Positions 22,286 to 30,102 of a stretch of 33,224 bases of DNA are shown here, in pieces. How positions within the stretch are numbered: the stretch's first letter is position 1; every line of letters begins with the position of its first letter. This DNA is from Thermoplasmata archaeon. GTDB taxonomy: Archaea > Thermoplasmatota > Thermoplasmata > Thermoplasmatales > Thermoplasmataceae. The stretch spans positions 1 through 33,224 of the forward strand of contig JAJZAW010000004.1 in the NCBI GenBank assembly GCA_021799185.1, read 5' to 3'. The notes beneath the pieces were generated by a model, which saw only the letters and a program-made list of their open reading frames with translations, was not told the origin of the DNA and ran no database searches. The translations under genes were made by a program, and so were the position numbers.

Positions 22286-24223
22286 ATGTATTGGCCTGGT
22301 TGGTTCATATTTCTAAGTCCTCTAATTGGCGCCCCCATTGCTCTCGCTGTGGGGAAACGTTACAAATCACTGTCAGGAATTATAGCATCACTCGCTGTTG
22401 GCGGAGCACTGGTTGCTTCTATCATAACGTTTTTCTACGTAGATACGGGAACCGTTGTCTCCAACAGCTCCAAACTTTACGTTATAACCGGACAGTACGC
22501 TTACAACCACTACCTGTGGTTCTTCAACATAGACATTGGCATATTCATCGACAGGCTCGCCATAATGATGGCGCTGATGGTATCATTTGTGTCTCTGATG
22601 ATACATCTCTTTGCCCTATATTATATGAAGAATGATCCCAACAGGCACGTGTATTTTGCCGAGACGTCCCTGTTTACGGCCGGAATGCTCGGTCTTGTTG
22701 TTGCTTCTAATCTTGTTGTATTCTTCCTGTTCTGGGAACTGGTAGGGTTGTGTTCATACCTGCTTATAGGATTCTGGTTCTTCAAGCCGAATGCAACTGC
22801 AGCGGCCAAGAAGGCATTTATAGTCACCAGGGTCGGCGATCTTCTTTTCCTTGTTGGTATGGCAATTCTCTATGATTCCCTGGTAGGCTTTCCAGGTCTT
22901 GGCAGCAACAGCCCCCTCAGTATACCTTTTCTTATAAACAACGCAAGCCTTATTGCCTCATATATTGGAAAGAACACACTTGGCATCATAGCAGTATTGT
23001 TCCTGGCCGGGGCAGCCGGAAAATCTGCCCAATTTCCCCTGCACGTATGGATACCTGACGCAATGGAAGGCCCCACCACAGTTTCTGCCCTTATCCATGC
23101 AGCAACCATGGTTACTGCAGGCGTGTATCTTGTTGCCAGGGTTTTTAACATATTTTATGCGGCAGCGCCTTTCGCCCTGTATTCAGTAGTGATACTTGGG
23201 GCCTTTACTGCCGTTTTTGCGGGAATAATAGGAATATTTGTCAACGACATAAAGCGTATCCTGGCATATTCAACAATAAGCCAGATAGGGTACATGTTTG
23301 CTGCCATTGGACTGGGTGGTCTGTTTGGATACGCCGCAGTGCCACTGGGCATGTTCCATCTGGTGGTTCATGCAGTGTTCAAAGCGCTTCTGTTCATGTC
23401 GGCAGGTGCAATTCTCATTGCCCTTATGGACCTCAGGGATACCAGGGAAATGGGCGGCCTTTGGAGAAAGATGCCCATGACGGTTACGCTCCTATTCATA
23501 GGATCGCTTGCGCTAATTGCTTTTCCGGGAACTGCAGGGTACTTCTCCAAGGATTCAATAATATCAGCATCCTGGATGTACTACGCGCACTATGGTACTG
23601 CATGGAGCTTTATTCCGTGGATATTCCTTGCAACCGGGTCTCTTCTGACAACTCTGTATACGTTCCGTATGTTTTTCAGAGTTTCACTGGGGAAACCAAG
23701 ATCGCATCTCGCTGAGCATGCAAGGGACCCCTCGGTGTTTCCATTGATACCACTTTTCATCCTGGCGGCCGGCGCACTGTTTCTGGGCCTTTTACAGACA
23801 CCATTCTACAAATTCATCACACCGGAGGCTTTCGTTCCTTCTGTCCCAATTTATATTGAAGCCGTACCAATAACGCTTCTTGCCATTGGCCTCATAGTTA
23901 CTTACATAATCTACGGCACAGACAGATGGAAACATATGGACTTCAGCAGGAACAGGCTATACAGGGTTGCCAAAAATAAGTTCTATCTGGACACCCTTTT
24001 CACAAACGTAATTGCAGAGAGGGTAATAGCACCCTTGTCAGGTGGAATAGCAACCTTTGAGAATGCCTACAACAGTGCAGTGGACAGAACAGGATCAGGG
24101 ACCTTATCTCTCGGGTCATTCTTCAGAAAACTGCAGGATGGGGTTGTCGAGAATTATTTTGTTGTTCTGATAATAGGTATTTCCATAGTCTTCATCATTT
24201 TGCTTCTGGCGGGGGTAATGTAA
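22286..24223 (+). CDS. nuoL: Complex I subunit L (antiporter-like)
   Basis: Largest membrane subunit (645 aa), Mrp-antiporter-like, one of the three ion channels. Key residues seen: Glu151 in FFLFWELVGLCSYLLIG and Lys246 in GAAGKSAQFPLHVWIPDAM, followed by GPTTVSALIHAATMVTAGV. The C-terminal part (about 515-645) carries extra helices and the lateral-helix region that distinguishes NuoL from NuoM and NuoN. It starts two bases after the nuoK stop. Confidence 0.93.
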   Translation: MYWPGWFIFLSPLIGAPIALAVGKRYKSLSGIIASLAVGGALVASIITFFYVDTGTVVSNSSKLYVITGQYAYNHYLWFFNIDIGIFIDRLAIMMALMVSFVSLMIHLFALYYMKNDPNRHVYFAETSLFTAGMLGLVVASNLVVFFLFWELVGLCSYLLIGFWFFKPNATAAAKKAFIVTRVGDLLFLVGMAILYDSLVGFPGLGSNSPLSIPFLINNASLIASYIGKNTLGIIAVLFLAGAAGKSAQFPLHVWIPDAMEGPTTVSALIHAATMVTAGVYLVARVFNIFYAAAPFALYSVVILGAFTAVFAGIIGIFVNDIKRILAYSTISQIGYMFAAIGLGGLFGYAAVPLGMFHLVVHAVFKALLFMSAGAILIALMDLRDTREMGGLWRKMPMTVTLLFIGSLALIAFPGTAGYFSKDSIISASWMYYAHYGTAWSFIPWIFLATGSLLTTLYTFRMFFRVSLGKPRSHLAEHARDPSVFPLIPLFILAAGALFLGLLQTPFYKFITPEAFVPSVPIYIEAVPITLLAIGLIVTYIIYGTDRWKHMDFSRNRLYRVAKNKFYLDTLFTNVIAERVIAPLSGGIATFENAYNSAVDRTGSGTLSLGSFFRKLQDGVVENYFVVLIIGISIVFIILLLAGVM

Positions 24224-24224
24224 T

Positions 24225-25706
24225 TTGTTTATTCTCATACTTTTCATCCTAATGGTACTTGCATCTGTGGCTTCATTTGCATTCAGGGAGTACAGGCGTG
24301 AATATGCCCTCATCGCCACTGCCATAATACTCATTGCTACAATAGTTTACAGCATACTCACGTTCAGCACCGGCTACGGAGCTGGGGGTTTCCGTTCGCA
24401 GAGCGTATACGATCTAGCACCGTCCATCGGTATTACGTTTTCTGTTGGTGTGAGTGGATTTGCCGATGCACTGCTCATACTTTCTGGCATTGTCATATTT
24501 ATAGCGGCTTTCATTGCCGGGAAGCATGAATTCACACAGACAATGTATTCATACATTATGATAACTGAAGTGGGACTTTATGGGATACTTATATCCAGAG
24601 ATTTCCTGTTCTTTTATATTTTCTGGGAAGTTGTATTAATACCGGTGTATTTCATGGTTGCACAGTATGGTGGGCGGAACAAGGATCACGTGTCGTTAAA
24701 GTTCTTTGTGTACACCCATATAGGATCGGTATTCCTTCTTCTTTCCATATTCACAGTTTATGCATATCACTACGATGCTACCGGTACATTCACCTTTGAA
24801 ATAGGCGCATTAATGCAGCCAAAATATATTGATATGATACCTGTTGATCTCAGATACTTTGCATTTTTTGGTTTTCTCTTTGCATTTCTTGTGAAGATGC
24901 CATCATTCCCGCTTCACTCATGGTTGCCAGATACCTACGAAACATCACCGTATCCAGGAACCGTCATACTTGCAGGCGGGCTGTCTCTCATGGGCGGTTA
25001 CGGCCTGTTCGGGATCCTCATGCCAATATACAGTTCGCTTGGAACCGGCATTCTGCAACTTCTGGTGGCCCTGGGCATTATCAGTCTCCTATACTTCTCC
25101 TTTACCGCTCTAATTCAGAAGAACCTCAAACGCATGATGGCATTTGCCAGCGCCGGAGCAATGGGCTTTGTCACACTTTCATTCGGAGCCGGCCTGCTGG
25201 AAGGAGCAAAATATACCGCCAGCCTCGAGCTGGCCGGAGGCATGTTCCAGATAGTGGCTCACGGGCTAATAATGGCCATGATATTCACGGCGCTGTATTT
25301 CATAAAGATGAGCACGGGCAAAGAAACAACCTATGGATTGGGAGGGATATACCGTGAAGTCCCAATGCTCAGCACTTTTCTTCTTGCTGGATTGCTTGCG
25401 TCCCTCGGCCTGCCTGGTCTTGCCGGATTTATTGGAGAATTCTCAATTCTTATCGGGTCATTTGCAGCAATAGGATGGCTCATACTGCTGGTGATACTTG
25501 GAATGATCGTAACGGCATCATATCATATATGGGCAGCGCAGAAATCGCTGTACGGCCCTTATAACGAGAATCTGGGAAATATATCTGACCTTACGCCATC
25601 TCGATTCGCTATACTTATTGGTACATTTGCTGCAATATTCATACTTGGAATTGTTCCGAACCTGATCTATGGCATACTCGTATCATATGTTGGAGGTATA
25701 ATCTAA
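24225..25706 (+). CDS. nuoM: Complex I subunit M (antiporter-like)
   Basis: 493 aa, about 14 helices. Glu135 (FYIFWEVVLIPVYFMV) and Lys224 (FLVKMPSFPLHSWLPDTYE) are the conserved ion-path residues. The start is TTG 24225, two bases after the nuoL stop, with GGGGGT about ten bases upstream; no ATG is available before the first helix. The stop overlaps the nuoN ATG (TAATG). Confidence 0.92.
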   Translation: MFILILFILMVLASVASFAFREYRREYALIATAIILIATIVYSILTFSTGYGAGGFRSQSVYDLAPSIGITFSVGVSGFADALLILSGIVIFIAAFIAGKHEFTQTMYSYIMITEVGLYGILISRDFLFFYIFWEVVLIPVYFMVAQYGGRNKDHVSLKFFVYTHIGSVFLLLSIFTVYAYHYDATGTFTFEIGALMQPKYIDMIPVDLRYFAFFGFLFAFLVKMPSFPLHSWLPDTYETSPYPGTVILAGGLSLMGGYGLFGILMPIYSSLGTGILQLLVALGIISLLYFSFTALIQKNLKRMMAFASAGAMGFVTLSFGAGLLEGAKYTASLELAGGMFQIVAHGLIMAMIFTALYFIKMSTGKETTYGLGGIYREVPMLSTFLLAGLLASLGLPGLAGFIGEFSILIGSFAAIGWLILLVILGMIVTASYHIWAAQKSLYGPYNENLGNISDLTPSRFAILIGTFAAIFILGIVPNLIYGILVSYVGGII

Positions 25707-27154
25707 TGACCGCTGCAATTATCTCACTAAGTGGAGCTCAGGCTCTAGCAACCTTTACGCCAGAGATATTTCTGGGGCTTGTAGGCTTCATAATCCTTGC
25801 TCTTGGGACATTCAGAATAGATAAGCGTATAATTTCGTGGATATCCTTTGGAGCACTGGGAATAGCCGCAATTATGGTATTTTTCCTGTCTCCAACTGGG
25901 AAATCTCTTTTTTCAGGGACATTCCTCTATTCTGATTTCGGCATTTACTTTGCCATAGTTATGCTGCTTTCAGGAATGTTAATTTCATATCCGGCTATAA
26001 GGGCCATTAAATCAAAGAGTGAGGTATTCTATGCTACCCTTCTCTTCGTATCAGTAGGCATGATATTTGCCGCATTCAGCTATAATCTGATTACTCTCTT
26101 CGTTGCCTTTGAATCTGTTAGTATTGGGACATATGTGCTGGCTAGTTTTGGCAAATCCAGGCGCAATCTGGAGGGGACAATAAAATACTTCTTTACAGGA
26201 ACAATTGCAACGGCTTTCATACTTTTCGGAGCTTCATTCTTCTTTCTGCAGACGCATACGTTCAACCTGCAGGTTATTCCTTCAGTCGCCCCTTCCCCGG
26301 AGCTTCTCATTTCACTTGTTTTCCTCATAATAGGGTTTGGCTTCAAGCTTGCAATTTTCCCAATGCATCAGTGGGCACTGGATACATACGATGGCACTGA
26401 AAATTCCATATCGGCATACCTTGCTGCCGGGAGCAAAGTACTGGCTTTCCTGGTAATATTAAAGATATTCCTCGTGGGCTTTTCCTCAGATTTCAGAGAT
26501 GTTTCGTATCTCTTTATAATACTCTCAATACTGACCATGACGTACGGAAATGTTTCAGCCCTGTCTCAGAACAATCTGAAACGGCTCCTGGCATATTCCA
26601 GCATAGCCCAGGCGGGTTATCTCATACTCGTTCTTGCTGTTGTTGGCTTTGTGGGTAACGCAGATTCTCCTGTGGTGGACGTGGCCGTGGCGGCGGGAAT
26701 GTTCTACGCTCTTGTCTACGTGTTTATGAAAGGAGGTGCTTTCATAACGCTGAACATGATCCGGAAGGATAATGTCCAGATCAATGATGTTTCAGGCCTG
26801 GCAAAGAAATCGCCTGCAACGGCAGTCAGCTTCGCAGTAATGTTGCTTGCACTTGCCGGCGTTCCCATTACCGGCGGGTTCTTCGCCAAGTATCTCCTGT
26901 TTCTGTCATTGATAGAGGGGAACCTCTGGTGGCTTGCCATAATAGCAATTCTGAACAGTGCAATCTCTGTTTTCTATTATTTCAGGATAATTCTGTACAT
27001 GTTTGGCAAGGACCCAATACCCGGGGAATCGTTTGATATGTCTGCGTCGGCCAGGGTTCCCATTTATGCTTCAGCATTCATAACAGTTGCCCTTTCAGTT
27101 GTGGTCGTATGGTGGCCTTCCCTGATAAGCATGGCAAACGGATTATTCGGGTGA
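25706..27154 (+). CDS. nuoN: Complex I subunit N (antiporter-like)
   Basis: 482 aa, about 14 helices, third antiporter-like channel. Glu136 (TLFVAFESVSIGTYVL) and Lys214 (GFGFKLAIFPMHQWALD) are in place, followed by the NNLKRLLAYSSIAQAGY segment. TGGAGGTAT supplies the SD. It is the last recognisable complex I subunit; two small genes follow it closely. Confidence 0.92.
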   Translation: MTAAIISLSGAQALATFTPEIFLGLVGFIILALGTFRIDKRIISWISFGALGIAAIMVFFLSPTGKSLFSGTFLYSDFGIYFAIVMLLSGMLISYPAIRAIKSKSEVFYATLLFVSVGMIFAAFSYNLITLFVAFESVSIGTYVLASFGKSRRNLEGTIKYFFTGTIATAFILFGASFFFLQTHTFNLQVIPSVAPSPELLISLVFLIIGFGFKLAIFPMHQWALDTYDGTENSISAYLAAGSKVLAFLVILKIFLVGFSSDFRDVSYLFIILSILTMTYGNVSALSQNNLKRLLAYSSIAQAGYLILVLAVVGFVGNADSPVVDVAVAAGMFYALVYVFMKGGAFITLNMIRKDNVQINDVSGLAKKSPATAVSFAVMLLALAGVPITGGFFAKYLLFLSLIEGNLWWLAIIAILNSAISVFYYFRIILYMFGKDPIPGESFDMSASARVPIYASAFITVALSVVVVWWPSLISMANGLFG

Positions 27155-27159
27155 TTAAA

Positions 27160-27525
27160 ATGTCCATAGATAGCGATATGGAAATAATAAAAAGTGCAAT
27201 AATATATGGCGATATTGGGGACGCAGAAAAAGTTATCCAGAAGCGCATAAGGAATCTTGGGTTCCTGCTGAAGAGAAAGAATGCTCCTGACCTTAGGGCA
27301 TATCAGAATTTCCTGAAGGCTCTTGACGGTCTCTTGAGGTCCCAGATGACACTGGAGCAGTTTAAATCTGTTAGTGGGGGGATCCACGGACTTGAAAATA
27401 TTCTGGAAAGGAACACCGGCGAGCACGGATATCTTCCATCCCTGTTCTATCTGCTTCAGTTCTCCCTGGACAGGTATAATGTAAGATTCCCTGAATTCGA
27501 CATGAAGAGGTGTGATGATCTGTGA
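27160..27525 (+). CDS. Hypothetical protein, 121 aa, coupled to the nuo operon
   Basis: I do not recognise this family. From ATG 27160, five bases after the nuoN stop, it encodes a soluble, highly helical, charged protein: helices at about 5-35, 42-58, 62-82 and 90-105 are suggested by pattern. The only Cys is near the C-terminus (KRCDDL). There is no signal peptide or membrane segment. An earlier in-frame start lies inside nuoN and is unlikely. The GTGA junction with the following gene and the short gap after nuoN mean the two are co-transcribed with complex I. Possible roles are assembly factor, donor adaptor or accessory subunit; all are guesses. Confidence 0.72.
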   Translation: MSIDSDMEIIKSAIIYGDIGDAEKVIQKRIRNLGFLLKRKNAPDLRAYQNFLKALDGLLRSQMTLEQFKSVSGGIHGLENILERNTGEHGYLPSLFYLLQFSLDRYNVRFPEFDMKRCDDL

Positions 27526-27776
27526 CAGCAAGATTCGACGATTGCTTTTCGCACATTGAAGAAAATGAAGAGTCGGCAGCGGAATGCATCCATTGCCTGA
27601 AAAAACATGGTGAACAGGTGATGTACGATCCCGAGCAGAAGCGCTTGATTCTTGGCAGAGAAATATACGACGACAGTTATTCCAGAGCCATGAGGACCCT
27701 CACGGATATTATGAAAATTACTTCGCTGGAAGATTATGAGGCAATGGACAGAAAGTACAATCTCACAATGTATTGA
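27522..27776 (+). CDS. Hypothetical Cys/His-containing small protein, 84 aa, end of nuo operon
   Basis: Unrecognised. It starts at GTG 27522, overlapping the preceding stop (GTGA). Seen: Cys8, His11, Cys22, Cys25 and His29 in the N-terminal third (CFSH, ECIHCLKKH), a spacing that could bind zinc or a small Fe-S site. The rest is an acidic helical domain with many Tyr (KRLILGREIYDD, SLEDYEAMDRKY). No membrane segment. The metal site and a link to complex I are inferred from the residues and the operon position only. The coding call rests on the tight overlap and sensible composition. Confidence 0.68.
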   Translation: MTARFDDCFSHIEENEESAAECIHCLKKHGEQVMYDPEQKRLILGREIYDDSYSRAMRTLTDIMKITSLEDYEAMDRKYNLTMY

Positions 27777-27798
27777 AGAAATTTCGCAGAATGCTATG

Positions 27799-27813
27799 TT
27801 AATTTTTAAGTAA
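27799..27813 (+). promoter_or_regulatory. TATA box of the enoyl-CoA hydratase gene
   Basis: TTAATTTTTAAGTAA is centred about 28 bases before ATG 27834, implying a leaderless transcript and separate control from the nuo operon. Spacing only. Confidence 0.45.
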
Positions 27814-27833
27814 ACCCCTGTATATTCGCTCCT

Positions 27834-28571
27834 ATGTCCCTGGCGCGGGTTCCTCTGGTAAGTCTTAAGACAGAGGCCGATCTCAATGTTCTGACAATAT
27901 CAAACGGAGTGAATAACAGCCTCACAAATGAAGGGCTCAGGGACATGATGGTAGCACTTGCGGAGGCTCTTTCAGGAAACACCAACCCCATAATGATCAC
28001 GGGTATGGGCGAAAGGGCATTTTCCGTTGGTTATTCCGCTTCCTGCACCAAGATATCTGACAAAATGCATCTGGAAGAAGCTTATTCGCTTGGTACTTCA
28101 GTAGCAAGAACATTACTGAGAAATGATCGGCCAGTCATATCCGCCATCAACGGTTATGCACTGGGACTGGGCCTTGAAATTGCATTATGTTCGGACTTTA
28201 TAATAAGTTCAGATAGATCACGCTTCGGTATGCCGGAGATCAGGTTTGGAATACCATCACTCACAGGTTTTGTGCCAGAAATCCCTGATAAGTATCCCGG
28301 TGGCCTTTTCGCCGCAGTAAAATCAGGTGAGATTTTCGGAATAGAGGAAGCCAGGTCATTCGGTATGATTACAGCAATAATAGATTCCAGGAACTTCATC
28401 AAAGAGGCTGAAAATTATTGCAGAAAGATGGAAACCAGGTTGGTGAAAATGCTGAAGCCTCCAGAACGGGTTGGGCAGTATCGTCAGGCTGTAGATTCTT
28501 TATTTTTCAGAATCTACTCGCCAAGCTGCCTGACCATGAGGGAATTAGAGCGCTTCCGTAACAGTATTTGA
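27834..28571 (+). CDS. Enoyl-CoA hydratase/isomerase (crotonase family)
   Basis: Adds water across the double bond of an enoyl-CoA, the step after acyl-CoA dehydrogenase, or performs a related crotonase reaction. 245 aa. Seen: oxyanion-hole segments AFSVGYS (62-68, in place of the usual FSAGAD) and NGYALGLGLE (106-115), and two acids in the catalytic positions, Glu115 (LEIALCSD) and Glu135 (MPEIRFGI), twenty apart as in true hydratases. The Tyr-Ser replacement of Ala-Asp in the first segment and a shortened C-terminal region make the exact substrate uncertain. Its 3' end overlaps the opposite-strand tatC end by 27 bases. Confidence 0.85.
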   Translation: MSLARVPLVSLKTEADLNVLTISNGVNNSLTNEGLRDMMVALAEALSGNTNPIMITGMGERAFSVGYSASCTKISDKMHLEEAYSLGTSVARTLLRNDRPVISAINGYALGLGLEIALCSDFIISSDRSRFGMPEIRFGIPSLTGFVPEIPDKYPGGLFAAVKSGEIFGIEEARSFGMITAIIDSRNFIKEAENYCRKMETRLVKMLKPPERVGQYRQAVDSLFFRIYSPSCLTMRELERFRNSI

Positions 28572-29372
28572 TTCCTTCTGGCCGTATTTTTTCTGGTACC
28601 TCATGGCGAAATATGCACCAGCAAAATAGAGCGCGATCATGGGAAGCGACATGACCATCATTGTGAATCCAAGTACCCCCGGCGAGAAAATCATTCCGAA
28701 TACCAGTGAACCAACTATGGCATACCTCCAGTACTTGTACCACGTTTCAGCCTGCACCATGCCTGACCTGGTGAGGCCATACATGAACACAGGAATCTCA
28801 AAGGCAACTCCAAAGCTAACAACATATAGCAGAAGAAAAGACACGAAGCTCATGACACCCATGGTGGATTCAGCTCCAAGGCCAACGTTGAAATTGTGAA
28901 ATATGGCGAATAGTTCAGGAGCCACATACCACAGGCCCATAAATGCGCCCGCTGCAAAAAGGGCGCTTGCTGGCACAGTTATGACCCTGATGAGTTCCTT
29001 CTCGCTTTTCTTAAGGGCAGGGCCAATGAACTTGCCTATTTGATAGACGATATTTGGCATTGCGAATATCAGAGAGAGGAAAAGCGCAGTGTATATGTTT
29101 GCCGAAACGCCGTCTGTGGGCTTCAAAACAAGCAACTGGGTTCCCTTTGGTATTATGTGGGCTTCAAGTAGCTTCAGGAACTGGGCGGGAATATTATGAT
29201 AAACGTCAAAGGTGATAAATGGAAAGGAGAAGCCAAACAAAGTCACCCTATGGATTGAGAATATAAGGAAGAATATGAAGAAGAATCCAAATACTTCAAG
29301 AATACGGACTAACCGGAAGCGCAACTCATCTATATTCTTAAAAATAATTGGCAGGAATTCTTCATCTGTCAT
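28545..29372 (-). CDS. tatC: Twin-arginine translocase subunit TatC
   Basis: Receptor and core of the Tat pathway that exports folded proteins. 275 aa with six predicted helices. Seen: an N-terminal acidic region, a DELRFRLVRI segment (about 15-24, the conserved 'HL.ELR.R' start in modified form), and YQIGKFIGPALKKSEKE (about 111-127) including the conserved Glu that contacts the twin-arginine signal. The first external loop (about 47-85) is rather long. It overlaps tatA by four bases (ATGA), so the pair is co-translated. The last nine codons overlap the convergent enoyl-CoA hydratase gene. Confidence 0.92.
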   Translation of the reverse strand: MTDEEFLPIIFKNIDELRFRLVRILEVFGFFFIFFLIFSIHRVTLFGFSFPFITFDVYHNIPAQFLKLLEAHIIPKGTQLLVLKPTDGVSANIYTALFLSLIFAMPNIVYQIGKFIGPALKKSEKELIRVITVPASALFAAGAFMGLWYVAPELFAIFHNFNVGLGAESTMGVMSFVSFLLLYVVSFGVAFEIPVFMYGLTRSGMVQAETWYKYWRYAIVGSLVFGMIFSPGVLGFTMMVMSLPMIALYFAGAYFAMRYQKKYGQKESNTVTEAL

Positions 29373-29674
29373 TGATCATTGAGCTTCAGTTTCTCTGCGA
29401 TTTCCTTGGTGAGCTGTTCATGTGTCTTGTTTGCGGGATCTATTCCGAGGTTTCGTGCAATCTCTGCATAATCTATAGCCTTGTTTGCATCAGCAGCTGC
29501 CGGTGCTGGATTCATGGCTTTCTTGATTTCATTCTCAAGTTCCATCTGTCCGCGCTTGAATTCGCCTGTTGCCTTTCCGAGGTTCCTGGCAAATTCTGGG
29601 ATCTTCCTGGTACTCCCAAAAAGCAGGAGTATTACGGCCACAATGATCAACCACTCTATGGGTGAATCAAACAT
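29369..29674 (-). CDS. tatA: Twin-arginine translocase subunit TatA
   Basis: Pore-forming Tat component. From ATG at 29674 it is 101 aa: a short helix (IEWLIIVAVILLLFG, about 5-19), the FGSTRKIPEFARNLGKA hinge and amphipathic helix, then an acidic cytoplasmic tail with an Ala-Pro-rich linker. I prefer this ATG over TTG 29689 because a TATA-like run on the minus strand (about 29694-29712) is centred about 28 bases upstream of it, suggesting a leaderless mRNA, and because TatA proteins typically start within a few residues of the helix. Confidence 0.92.
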   Translation of the reverse strand: MFDSPIEWLIIVAVILLLFGSTRKIPEFARNLGKATGEFKRGQMELENEIKKAMNPAPAAADANKAIDYAEIARNLGIDPANKTHEQLTKEIAEKLKLNDQ

Positions 29675-29693
29675 AGAAATGTAATTCAACCTG

Positions 29694-29712
29694 CTTATTT
29701 AATCTTTTATAG
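29694..29712 (-). promoter_or_regulatory. TATA box for tatAC
   Basis: On the minus strand this stretch reads CTATAAAAGATTAAATAAG, centred about 28 bases upstream of the tatA ATG. It suggests that tatAC can be transcribed independently of the upstream peroxiredoxin and small ORF. Spacing only. Confidence 0.5.
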
Positions 29713-29742
29713 TAAAAAAGTAAATGGATATACGGGTAACTC

Positions 29743-30066
29743 TCATTCCATATCTAGCTGGACTTCATAGCCTATTTTCCTGAAGGAATCAGCATTTGCC
29801 CTGAGTTCACTTGCCAATTCATTTGAAATGGAAGAGAATGACAAAGAAAGAACACGCTTTTTGGAGTTGACAACAACAAAGCCCACAGTCTTGTCCTCCG
29901 GCATCACCTCATCCGTTCTGGAAAAGCCCTCAATGAATTCCTGCAGTTCCTCCTCCACGTACTCACTGGAAAGCACATCCGCAAGGGCACGAAGCGAACG
30001 GGCTACATTTGAAAGCTCAACGCATATTACGGCGGGGTGTCTATCCCCCACGGTAATATTATACAT
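29743..30066 (-). CDS. Hypothetical protein, 107 aa, between peroxiredoxin and tatA
   Basis: Unrecognised. From the ATG at 30066 it is a soluble acidic protein; the N-terminal half contains ELSNVARSLRALADVLSSEY, a helical stretch, then an acidic EEELQEFIEGF segment. The C-terminal half has beta-type strands (TVGFVVVNSKK, RVLSLSFSSIS) and a final helix. One Cys (AVICVEL). No membrane segment. An in-frame TTG at 30081 adds five residues. It lies 19 bases after the peroxiredoxin stop and about 55 bases before the tatA promoter; a 9-bp inverted repeat containing a TATA-like run (30072-30102) lies directly upstream. Function unknown; real coding is likely from composition and placement. Confidence 0.65.
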   Translation of the reverse strand: MYNITVGDRHPAVICVELSNVARSLRALADVLSSEYVEEELQEFIEGFSRTDEVMPEDKTVGFVVVNSKKRVLSLSFSSISNELASELRANADSFRKIGYEVQLDME

Positions 30067-30071
30067 AGCAC

Positions 30072-30102
30072 AGAGAGTCAATATATCACGCTTTGACTCT
30101 CT
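30072..30102 (-). promoter_or_regulatory. 9-bp perfect inverted repeat around a TATA-like run at the peroxiredoxin 3' end
   Basis: AGAGAGTCA (30072-30080) and TGACTCTCT (30094-30102) are exact reverse complements with a 13-base spacer. The spacer holds the peroxiredoxin stop codon (30086-30088) and the minus-strand run GATATATT, centred about 20 bases before the next ATG. It may be an operator/promoter for the small gene or a hairpin ending the peroxiredoxin message. Confidence 0.5.
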
